Part shown: positions 36,561 through 43,397 of the stretch, one piece after another
Position numbering within the stretch: the stretch's first letter is position 1
Layout of the letters: every line of letters starts with the position of its first letter
Source: Bifidobacteriaceae bacterium
Lineage (GTDB): Bacteria > Actinomycetota > Actinomycetes > Actinomycetales > Bifidobacteriaceae
Direction of reading: 5' to 3'
Assembly: GCA_022651005.1 (NCBI GenBank)
Contig: JALCQD010000002.1
Span: 62,001-126,000, forward strand
DNA length: 64,000 bases
The notes under the pieces: model-generated
Databases searched by the model: none
What the model was told of the DNA's origin: nothing
Seen by the model: only the letters and a program-made list of their open reading frames with translations
Translations under genes and position numbers: made by a program

Positions 36561-37867
36561 AGAAATTTTTCCGCAATATTTCGTGGGTGCAGATTCTGGC
36601 GGGCGCCTTGGCTGCCGTCACTGTGTTCTTTTTCTCTGCAAAGATCGGCCTGGCCGGTTCCATCATCGGTGTTGCGGTGGCGTCGATTATTTCGACGCTG
36701 TCATCCCAGATTTATCAAAACATTCTGAAGGTGTCACAGAAGCAGATTAAAAAAATTGGCACGTCCGACGATGCCTCGGAGGGCAATGGGCCGTCAGGAG
36801 AAGGAACGGGTCCGCGTACGGCATCGAGCGACGGCACGACGCAGCGCATAGAACCCACGAAGCTTCCAGCCTCGTTCGATCCGACTGCCACGACGGTGAG
36901 CGGTGCGTACGGAGTGAGCGCCGCAGCTGCAGGATCTGCTGTGACGTCAGCTGCTGTGTCATCGGTCGACGCGCCTCCGCTTCCAGGAATGGCCGTTCCC
37001 TTGCCGAGCTCCGTTGCCGACACCACCGTGGGGGCAGTGCCAGTCGGTGCGGTGCGGTCCAGTACTCCGCAGGCAAATAACGGTCCTCAAAGCGACCAAG
37101 CGGCACAGACTCGGATGGCATCGAGCTTTGCTGTGCCTGCAGATCCCACCTCCATGAGCTCCTCTGAAATGCCAGCGACCATTCCTCCGGCCTCTCGTGA
37201 TGACTCCAAGAAATCTCGCACAAAAAAAAGTAAAAAAACGCGGGGAACTGCCACTTCCTCGGGTGGCACTGGTAACAGACGCAAGGTGATTCTCGTATCC
37301 GTCATCTCAGGACTTGTGGCGGTTGGCATCAGCGTGGGCGTCATTCTGTGGCTCACAAACGGGCAGGGAACCGACACCATCGTGCGTGACGCCGTGACGA
37401 ATTCGCAGACGCCGTCGGACAACAGCGACTCGACGACCACGAATCAGCCACCTGCCAAGCCGAAGACGGATGACTCTGGTTCCTCGAATGATACGAGTAA
37501 CGGCTCGTCGGATTCGAGTGGTTCGACGGGATCCTCAGACTCTTCTGGTTCTTCTGATTCTGGTTCCACGAGTGGCGACTCTTCGTCGGATTCGAGTGGT
37601 TCGACGGGGTCCTCGGACTCTGGCACGTCCTCCGGTTCCACGGATTCGGGATCCTCGTCCGACTCCGGTTCAACGTCAAAGGATTCCGGTTCTTCGGACT
37701 CCGGCTCCTCGAGTTCTAATGCTGGCAGTTCTTCGTCGGATTCCACGGGAACGGGCACTGGCTCGGGCTCGGATTCGAGTTCTGGCTCCAGCGATTCGAA
37801 GACCGGTTCTTCATCGTCGTCAACGAAGAAGAGCACCACGTCCGGTTCAACGTCCACCACAAAGTGA
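36557..37867 (+). CDS. Membrane protein with long Ser/Asp/Gly-rich extracytoplasmic tail
   Basis: An unrecognised 436-aa protein. Residues ~10-55 have two hydrophobic helices (WVQILAGALAAVTVFFF and GLAGSIIGVAVASII), then a Pro/Thr/Ala-rich cytoplasmic linker and a Lys-rich patch (KKSRTKKSKKTRG). A further membrane helix is at about 242-265 (VILVSVISGLVAVGISVG). The last ~150 residues are almost only Ser, Asp, Gly and Thr, like serine-aspartate stalk regions of surface proteins, but no LPXTG sorting signal is present. A 39-bp near-perfect direct repeat (37505-37543 and 37583-37621) codes part of it. It is coupled by ATGA to the phosphatase. Confidence 0.85.
   Translation: MKKFFRNISWVQILAGALAAVTVFFFSAKIGLAGSIIGVAVASIISTLSSQIYQNILKVSQKQIKKIGTSDDASEGNGPSGEGTGPRTASSDGTTQRIEPTKLPASFDPTATTVSGAYGVSAAAAGSAVTSAAVSSVDAPPLPGMAVPLPSSVADTTVGAVPVGAVRSSTPQANNGPQSDQAAQTRMASSFAVPADPTSMSSSEMPATIPPASRDDSKKSRTKKSKKTRGTATSSGGTGNRRKVILVSVISGLVAVGISVGVILWLTNGQGTDTIVRDAVTNSQTPSDNSDSTTTNQPPAKPKTDDSGSSNDTSNGSSDSSGSTGSSDSSGSSDSGSTSGDSSSDSSGSTGSSDSGTSSGSTDSGSSSDSGSTSKDSGSSDSGSSSSNAGSSSSDSTGTGTGSGSDSSSGSSDSKTGSSSSSTKKSTTSGSTSTTK
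37505..37621 (+). repeat. 39-bp direct repeat in the Ser/Asp-rich coding region
   Basis: Copies at 37505-37543 and 37583-37621 differ at two positions, 78 bp apart (26 codons, in frame). Length variation by recombination is likely. Confidence 0.8.
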
Positions 37868-37993
37868 CACGACACGGAATAGGGTTTGGGAACGGCGGCT
37901 CATCCCGTGGCGTGTTGCCGGCTTGCATTCATTAGCGAGGGTGGTGTAACCTGTCAAAGGTTTCACGAGGGTTCGCCGTCGGAGACCGAATAA

Positions 37994-38017
37994 ATAATTT
38001 AATCTCGGGGCTATGGC
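37994..38017 (+). repeat. Partial copy of tRNA-Ala promoter and 5' end
   Basis: This 24-nt block is identical to 38109-38132, which includes the -10 side and first 11 nt of tRNA-Ala. Identity breaks right after GGCTATGGC. It cannot make a tRNA. Confidence 0.85.
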
Positions 38018-38028
38018 ACCGCAGCGTG

Positions 38029-38053
38029 ATTAAAAGCACAGTGTGCTTTTAAT
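38029..38053. repeat. Perfect 25-bp palindrome upstream of tRNA-Ala
   Basis: ATTAAAAGCACA, a central G, and TGTGCTTTTAAT. It lies between the partial and full copy of the tRNA start. Confidence 0.9.
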
Positions 38054-38088
38054 AGCGAGGCGAGGAGCAGCGCAAAAGCTGCGACCGA

Positions 38089-38099
38089 CTGCGCCATAG
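38089..38099 (-). repeat. Inverted copy of the tRNA-Ala head
   Basis: CTGCGCCATAG is the exact complement of tRNA positions 38126-38136, and the similarity continues more weakly outward. Confidence 0.65.
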
Positions 38100-38107
38100 G
38101 CTGCAGA

Positions 38108-38113
38108 TATAAT
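38108..38113 (+). promoter_or_regulatory. -10 box of tRNA-Ala
   Basis: Consensus TATAAT, 8 nt before the tRNA. No good -35 is seen 17 nt upstream, so strength is uncertain. Confidence 0.55.
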
Positions 38114-38121
38114 TTAATCTC

Positions 38122-38194
38122 GGGGCTATGGCGCAGCTGGTAGCGCATCTCCATGGCATGGAGGGGGTCGGGGGTTCGAATCCCCCTAGCTCCA
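38122..38194 (+). tRNA. tRNA-Ala (anticodon GGC)
   Basis: Acceptor GGGGCTA pairs with TAGCTCC (one G-U pair). The anticodon loop ATGGCAT gives GGC. The T arm has GGTTCGAATCC-like GGGGGTTCGAATCCCCC. The discriminator is A, and CCA is not encoded. A terminator follows. Confidence 0.95.
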
Positions 38195-38200
38195 CGAGCA

Positions 38201-38231
38201 GGGCTTTGGAAGAAATTCCAAAGCCCTTTTT
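38201..38231 (+). terminator. Terminator after tRNA-Ala
   Basis: GGGCTTTGGAA, a GAAA tetraloop, TTCCAAAGCCC, then TTTTT: an 11-bp perfect stem. Confidence 0.95.
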
Positions 38232-38292
38232 AATGTGCGCAACGGTTGTGTACAGTCGCGTACAGAATGCGAATCCCAAGCGAAGGCGGGTG

Positions 38293-39243
38293 ATGACAAT
38301 GATGAAGACCTTCAACACTGTAGATGGCCAGATCGAAGAAATTGCAACGGCTGTACCAGGATCGTGGATATCGTTGACAGACCCGAGTGACGCTGAGTTG
38401 GCCACCGTTTCCGCCCACTATGACGTTGAACTCGCCGACTTGCGCGCCTCCTTGGATGACGAGGAACGCTCCCGCGTCGACGTCGAGGACGATTACACCA
38501 TGATTGTCGTTGACATCCCAACGGTGGAAAATCGCGGCGGTCGCGACTGGTACGAAACCATTCCTTTGTCAATCATCGTCACCGGCGACATCATCGTTAC
38601 TGTGTGCTCGGTCGATACCCCGGTTTTGCACCCCTTCATGGAAGGGAAAATCCGCAACTTCAATACGTTCATGAAGTCACGTTTCATTCTCCAAATTCTT
38701 TATCGCAACGCGCAAATGTACCTGCGATATCTGCGTACTGTCGATCGCGAATCCGACAAACTGGAACTGCGTCTCTATCACGCCATGCAGAACCGCGAGA
38801 TCATCATGCTCATGGAGCTGAGCAAGACCTTGGTCTATTTCGCCACGTCGCTGAAATCGAACGAAATCGTGTTGGAGAAGCTTACCAATCTGGAACGCAT
38901 CAAGCAGTATCCGGACGATGAGGATTTGCTGGGCGATGTCATCGTGGAGAACAAGCAGGCAATCGAGATGGCGAGCATCTACTCCGGCGTCCTTCAGGGA
39001 ATGATGGATGCGTTTGGTTCCATCGTTTCCAATAACGTGAACAATGTGATGCGCATTTTCACCATCATTTCCATCGTGATCTCCATCCCGACGTTGATTT
39101 TCTCCGCCTACGGAATGAATCTTTCCGGGGGAAGTCTTTTCTTCCAGGGGAATGTGTGGGGCTTCCTTGTCATCATCGCCATTTCGCTTGCTGCGGCCGG
39201 GGTTGCCGCGTGGGTCTTGACAAAGTCGAGGATTTTCCGATAG
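38293..39243 (+). CDS. corA: CorA-like magnesium transporter
   Basis: CorA pentamers carry Mg2+ (or Co2+/Ni2+) through the membrane. The 316-aa protein has a large cytoplasmic alpha/beta and helical N-terminal region. Two C-terminal membrane helices flank the selectivity motif YGMN (in FSAYGMNLSGG). The acidic loop has SGGSLFFQG instead of the classical MPE motif, as in many Gram-positive homologs. The ATG at 38293 follows AAGG; the open frame extends upstream over tRNA-Ala, but that part is not coding. Confidence 0.92.
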   Translation: MTMMKTFNTVDGQIEEIATAVPGSWISLTDPSDAELATVSAHYDVELADLRASLDDEERSRVDVEDDYTMIVVDIPTVENRGGRDWYETIPLSIIVTGDIIVTVCSVDTPVLHPFMEGKIRNFNTFMKSRFILQILYRNAQMYLRYLRTVDRESDKLELRLYHAMQNREIIMLMELSKTLVYFATSLKSNEIVLEKLTNLERIKQYPDDEDLLGDVIVENKQAIEMASIYSGVLQGMMDAFGSIVSNNVNNVMRIFTIISIVISIPTLIFSAYGMNLSGGSLFFQGNVWGFLVIIAISLAAAGVAAWVLTKSRIFR

Positions 39244-39340
39244 AAGTAGAGAGACGTTAAAATCTCGCGTGAGCTCCATGGCGAGCCGAATTCGGGATGA
39301 TTCAGCGACTTTACGTAATTAATGACAGTGGTATCGATTC

Positions 39341-39369
39341 GTAACATGCGGCGTTTACTCTGATGTAAC
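39341..39369. promoter_or_regulatory. GTAAC-type repeat upstream of the amino-acid ABC operon
   Basis: GTAAC at 39341, GTTTAC at 39353 and GTAAC at 39365, in the 183-bp gap before the ATPase gene. Spaced GTnAC elements recall actinobacterial nitrogen-control boxes, but spacing does not fit the GlnR consensus exactly. Confidence 0.25.
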
Positions 39370-39426
39370 TATCGCGCAGGGAGCCAGAGTGCTCCGGGGA
39401 ATCGAAAAGTGTGAAAGGTGGTTCTC

Positions 39427-40212
39427 ATGACCTCAGTGTCCAAAAAGGCAGTTGCCGAGGACAATTCATCTGATTCAAAGCCGCTCGTCGAGCTGGATCA
39501 CGTCGATAAGTATTACGGTGAGCTTCACGTTCTCAAGGACATTAATCTCGAGGTCAAGAAGGGTGAGGTCCTCGTCATCATTGGACCTTCCGGTTCTGGC
39601 AAATCAACCTTGTGCCGCACCATCAACCGCCTCGAGCTCATCAACTCCGGCGAAATTCGCATCGATGGCAAGCCCCTGCCTCAGGAAGGCAAGGAGCTCA
39701 CCAAGCTGCGTGCCGAAGTCGGCATGGTGTTCCAGAGCTTCAACCTCTTCGCGCATAAGTCCATTCTCGACAATGTGACGCTTGCCCCGCGCAAGGTACT
39801 CGGATTGAGCAAAGAGCAGGCCGAGAAAGAAGCCATGGAGCTTCTTGCAAGCGTCGGCGTTGACACTCAGGCCAGCAAGCTTCCGGCACAGCTGTCGGGT
39901 GGTCAGCAGCAGCGCGTGGCCATCGCACGTTCCCTGGCGATGCACCCCAAGGTGATGCTTTTCGACGAGCCGACGTCTGCACTCGATCCTGAGATGATCA
40001 ACGAAGTGCTCGATGTAATGGTGGATCTTGCCAAAAACGGCATGACGATGGTCGTGGTGACCCATGAGATGGGCTTCGCCCGCCAGGCGGCAGATCGCGT
40101 TGTGTTCATGGCGGACGGCCAGATTCTCGAGCAGGGAAGCCCCGCAGAGTTCTTCGATCACACGAAGACGGAACGTGCCAAGGACTTCCTCAGCAAGATC
40201 CTGACACACTAA
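39427..40212 (+). CDS. Glutamate/glutamine-type ABC transporter ATPase
   Basis: This is the ATPase subunit of a polar-amino-acid importer. The 261-aa protein has Walker [10 protein letters not shown] (53-61), signature LSGGQQQR, Walker [15 protein letters not shown] and H-loop [10 protein letters not shown], matching GlnQ/GluA. About 20 hydrophilic residues precede the usual start. The ATG at 39427 follows GAAAGGTGG; a GTG at 39418 is in frame. With the next three genes it forms a complete GluABCD-like set. Confidence 0.93.
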   Translation: MTSVSKKAVAEDNSSDSKPLVELDHVDKYYGELHVLKDINLEVKKGEVLVIIGPSGSGKSTLCRTINRLELINSGEIRIDGKPLPQEGKELTKLRAEVGMVFQSFNLFAHKSILDNVTLAPRKVLGLSKEQAEKEAMELLASVGVDTQASKLPAQLSGGQQQRVAIARSLAMHPKVMLFDEPTSALDPEMINEVLDVMVDLAKNGMTMVVVTHEMGFARQAADRVVFMADGQILEQGSPAEFFDHTKTERAKDFLSKILTH

Positions 40213-40236
40213 TTCTTCTCTAGTTGGTGGAACGAA

Positions 40237-40287
40237 TCCGCGGTGGGCTCACTGAGGATTCACTCCACTTCAGTGAGTATCCGCGGA
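40237..40287 (+). promoter_or_regulatory. Two-part hairpin between ATPase and binding-protein genes
   Basis: TCCGCGG/CCGCGGA (7 bp) and CTCACTGA/TCAGTGAG (8 bp) pair around a 14-nt loop, with small internal loops between. No U run follows. Such stems between an ABC ATPase and a binding-protein gene often shape unequal mRNA levels; that is inference here. Confidence 0.65.
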
Positions 40288-40397
40288 CGGCCATCGTTGG
40301 CGGAGGGATACGTGACCGGTTGACGAGCTTCCGGTGATGAGACGTGCGGACCGTGGTTCGGGTGCCTGGAAGGCGCAGATTCGGTGAGGAGCAGTAG

Positions 40398-41252
40398 ATG
40401 AATCGACTGACGAAAAAGATTTTCGCGGCAGTGCTCGCTGTCGTGTCGCTGGGGGCCTTGGCGGGATGTGGCAGTTCCACAGTGGAAACGAGCGGCCCCA
40501 AGATCACCATCGGCATTAAGTTTGATCAGCCTGGCGTGGGATACAAGGAAGGCGACTCGTACTCGGGCTTCGACGTGGATGTGGCACGGTACGTGGCCAA
40601 GCAGCTGGGCTATTCGGAGAAGCAAATCGTATGGAAGGAAGCTCCTTCTGCACAGCGTGAGGCGTTGCTGCAGAATGGCGACGTCGATTTCATCATCGCC
40701 AGCTATTCCATCACAGCTGATCGTAAGAAGGTCGTTGATTTCGCTGGGCCGTATTTCGTAGCGGGACAGGATCTTCTTGTTCGCTCCGACGACAAGTCCA
40801 TCACAAGTGCCAAGGATCTGAACGGCAAGAATCTTTGCACGGTCAGTGGTTCCACCTCGGCACAGGTAATTAAGGATAACTTCGCAAAGAGCGTCCAGAT
40901 CATGGAGCTCTCGGGCTATGCGGAGTGCGTGACTGCTCTGATCTCGGGAACTGTCGACGCTGTGACCACCGATGACATCATTCTCGCGGGCTTGGCCCAC
41001 GCGAAGGGCAACGGCCTCCTCAAGGTGCTTGGTAAGCCCTTCACCAAGGAGACGTACGGCATTGGCGTGAAGAAGGGCGATTCGCAGCTCGTCACCACCA
41101 TCAATGCTGCGCTCAAGAAGATGGTGAGCGACGGTACATGGCAGAAGGATCTCACAAAGGAAACCGGCGGCACGGGATACACCCCGAACAAGGAATGGAA
41201 TCCGCCGACGAAGTTTAATGCTGAGAACTCTGACGAGACGGTTCGCCAGTAG
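40398..41252 (+). CDS. Glutamate/glutamine-type ABC transporter substrate-binding lipoprotein
   Basis: A 284-aa lipoprotein with a type II signal peptide (MNRLTKKIFAAVLAVVSLGALAGC begins the chain; lipobox LAGC, Cys24). The mature protein has the type II periplasmic-binding fold pattern: GIKFDQPGVGYKEG, YSGFDVDVARYVAKQLGY, and the FIIASYSITADRKKVVDFAGPY block typical of GluB/GlnH proteins. It captures the amino acid outside the cell and delivers it to the two permeases encoded next. Substrate (Glu, Gln or Asp) is not resolved. Confidence 0.93.
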   Translation: MNRLTKKIFAAVLAVVSLGALAGCGSSTVETSGPKITIGIKFDQPGVGYKEGDSYSGFDVDVARYVAKQLGYSEKQIVWKEAPSAQREALLQNGDVDFIIASYSITADRKKVVDFAGPYFVAGQDLLVRSDDKSITSAKDLNGKNLCTVSGSTSAQVIKDNFAKSVQIMELSGYAECVTALISGTVDAVTTDDIILAGLAHAKGNGLLKVLGKPFTKETYGIGVKKGDSQLVTTINAALKKMVSDGTWQKDLTKETGGTGYTPNKEWNPPTKFNAENSDETVRQ

Positions 41253-41312
41253 GCATCGGCATGAGGCACAGTGAGACATTGAGACAAGTAGGACGAGGAA
41301 AGCGAGGTCAAG

Positions 41313-41990
41313 ATGAATGAGATGATGACTCTGCTCAGCAATTACAACGTTCCTGCGGCATTTTGGGTCAACATTCAGCTGACGTTGTGGAGTGCATTAT
41401 TCTCCCTGATACTGGGAGTCATCTTGGTGATGATGCGCATTTCACCGGTGGGTTCTCTTCGAGGATTCGCCACTGCGTTCGTCGAATTCTTCAAGAATAT
41501 GCCGTTGACCATCATCATGGTGTTCATGCTGTTGGGTGCCTTCGTGCAGCTGCGTTTCCAGTTCAGCTCCTCCTTCTCCACGAACTTCTATTGGTTGGCC
41601 ATCACGGGCCTGTCTTTGTACACTTCGGCCTTCGTGTGCGAGTCACTGCGCTCCGGCATCAACACTGTTCCGTTGGGGCAGGCCGAGGCGGCGCGCAGCC
41701 TTGGATTGAGCTTCTTCCAGTCGGCGGGTCTCATCATTCTTCCTCAGGCCTTCCGTGGATCTGTGGCGCCTCTGGGCAACACGCTCATCGCATTGCTGAA
41801 GAATTCCACGGTTGCGGCGGCCGCGTCGGTGGCGACAGAGACTTCCTCTCTGATGAAGACCATGATCGAATACAACGCCTCCATGATTGTGGCAGTGTTC
41901 CTCATCTTCGCAATCGGCTATGTGATTCTCATCATTCCTATTGGCCTGCTCACAACATGGCTGTCCAACACGCTCGCGGTGAGGAGGTAG
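41313..41990 (+). CDS. Amino-acid ABC transporter permease (GluC-like)
   Basis: A 225-aa HisM/GluC-type permease with about five membrane helices and the EAA loop GQAEAARSLGLSFFQS (then ILPQAFR). It pairs with the larger permease encoded 2 nt downstream. The ATG at 41313 follows GAGGTCAAG. The length is normal for the family. Confidence 0.93.
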   Translation: MNEMMTLLSNYNVPAAFWVNIQLTLWSALFSLILGVILVMMRISPVGSLRGFATAFVEFFKNMPLTIIMVFMLLGAFVQLRFQFSSSFSTNFYWLAITGLSLYTSAFVCESLRSGINTVPLGQAEAARSLGLSFFQSAGLIILPQAFRGSVAPLGNTLIALLKNSTVAAAASVATETSSLMKTMIEYNASMIVAVFLIFAIGYVILIIPIGLLTTWLSNTLAVRR

Positions 41991-41992
41991 TC

Positions 41993-43210
41993 ATGACAAG
42001 TGCACAAGCAGAAACTATGGATTCCGCAGCTGTATCTCCGCGTAGGGGTCTTTTCCGCCGCCATGCTAAGTCGGTGGAACAAAATGTTCTTTTCGATGAG
42101 CCTGGGCCTCGCGCACGCCGGCGTACTGCTGTATTCAATGCAGTCGGTGCTGTCGTCATCATCGCTTTTGTGGTGTGGATTCTCTACCGCTTCGCCAATC
42201 CTCCACAGGGTGAAAACCAGCTGAGCTGGGAGCTGTGGAAACCGGCGCTCAGTGCCGATGCATGGGTGTATTTCTACCTTCCCGGATTGCTCTCCACCCT
42301 GGAGGCGTCAGTTCTGGCAATCATTGGCTCCCTGGTCTTCGGCGTCATCTTCGGTATCGGGCGTCTGTTGCCAGTACGAGCGATCCGATGGATCTCATCG
42401 GCCATCGTCGAATTTTGCCGTGCGGTCCCGGTGCTTCTCTTCATGATCTTCTTCTGGCGGCTTTTCGCGGGAATGGGACTCAATGACAGCGCCGCCTTCT
42501 GGGCCGTCGTACTGTCGCTTGTTCTCTACAACGGCTCCGTTGTGGCAGAACTTGTGCGTTCCGGTGTCGGCAATCTTCCGCGAGGTCAGCGCGAGGCTGC
42601 CACGGCACTGGGTATGAGCCCGCTGCAATCTTTGGTGTCCATCGAAGTGCCGCAGGCTCTTATCGCCATGCTGCCGGCCATGATTACCCAGCTGGTGGTG
42701 GTGCTCAAGGACACGGCTCTGGGATCCATCATCACGTACACGGATCTGCTGCAGGAGTCGCGCCGCCTCGGTTCCGCGCACTTCAACACGCTGCAGACGC
42801 TCTGCGTGACGGCTGTTATCTACTTCATCATCTGCTACATTCTTTCCGTTGTTGCAGAGAGGCTTCCCGGCCACCTGCAGCACCACACCATTGGTGTTGT
42901 GCGTGAACCGGTGCAGGCGCCCATCGCAATTCTGGATCCGTCCAACGTCCTCGCCCAGGAGCGTGCAAGCGAGCGTGAGCTGCCGCAGGGTGGTGCAGAA
43001 CCGTTGTTCCCGGATCACTATCATGGCTCGAACGCCGTGGTGACGGACGCATGGCGTTACGCCCACATGGAGCATGGCCACGATCCACAGCATCCCGATG
43101 AGCATCTCAAGACCAATTTCCCCGAAAGCGTGTATCGCAAGAGGGCAACGGGTTACCGCGAGTCTGGTGAAGACGACGGTGAACAGAAACCGCCATCGGG
43201 CAGCAAGTAA
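41993..43210 (+). CDS. Amino-acid ABC transporter permease (GluD-like) with long C-terminal tail
   Basis: The 405-aa second permease has an N-terminal hydrophilic stretch of ~45 residues, a first helix (VFNAVGAVVIIAFVVWILY), then the ABC permease domain with the EAA loop GQREAATALGMSPLQS. After the last helix, about 100 hydrophilic residues rich in His, Glu and Pro follow (VREPVQAPIAILDP onward, HYHGSNAVVTDAWRYAHMEH). GluD proteins usually end soon after the membrane part, so this tail is unusual. GGAGG lies just before the ATG at 41993. Confidence 0.92.
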   Translation: MTSAQAETMDSAAVSPRRGLFRRHAKSVEQNVLFDEPGPRARRRTAVFNAVGAVVIIAFVVWILYRFANPPQGENQLSWELWKPALSADAWVYFYLPGLLSTLEASVLAIIGSLVFGVIFGIGRLLPVRAIRWISSAIVEFCRAVPVLLFMIFFWRLFAGMGLNDSAAFWAVVLSLVLYNGSVVAELVRSGVGNLPRGQREAATALGMSPLQSLVSIEVPQALIAMLPAMITQLVVVLKDTALGSIITYTDLLQESRRLGSAHFNTLQTLCVTAVIYFIICYILSVVAERLPGHLQHHTIGVVREPVQAPIAILDPSNVLAQERASERELPQGGAEPLFPDHYHGSNAVVTDAWRYAHMEHGHDPQHPDEHLKTNFPESVYRKRATGYRESGEDDGEQKPPSGSK

Positions 43211-43308
43211 ATTACGGCAGGTAACTGCGGCAGCGAGCGCTTCTCGACTACTGAACAAGAGTGGCGAGTGTCCGCGGCCGTAGCGATAATGAAACGCAGT
43301 GTTCAAGA

Positions 43309-43341
43309 GAACGCCTTGGTAGGAATCTACCGGGCGTTCTT
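43309..43341 (+). terminator. Hairpin between the glutamate operon and leuS
   Basis: GAACGCC/GGCGTTC and inner GGTAG/CTACC around a GAAT loop, followed by TTCC. It is a plausible terminator of the upstream operon or a leuS leader element. It is not a T-box. Confidence 0.6.
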
Positions 43342-43397
43342 CCGTGTTATTGCCTGATTTCTCATGATGAGCGGGTTGGGCGAGGGTAAGGAGTGCC

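Noticed and set aside
37444-37875. Antisense open frame rich in Glu, Pro and Val opposite the Ser/Asp-rich tail
   Set aside because: It is the complement of TCG/TCC/GAC codons and has no ribosome site. The sense protein has membrane helices and coupling to the upstream gene.
38128-38292. Longer corA start reaching back over tRNA-Ala
   Set aside because: The region contains a complete tRNA and its terminator. The supported start is the ATG at 38293.
43211-43397. T-box riboswitch before leuS
   Set aside because: There is a hairpin, but no specifier-like stem or conserved TGGNACCGCG antiterminator bulge. tyrS also lacks one.
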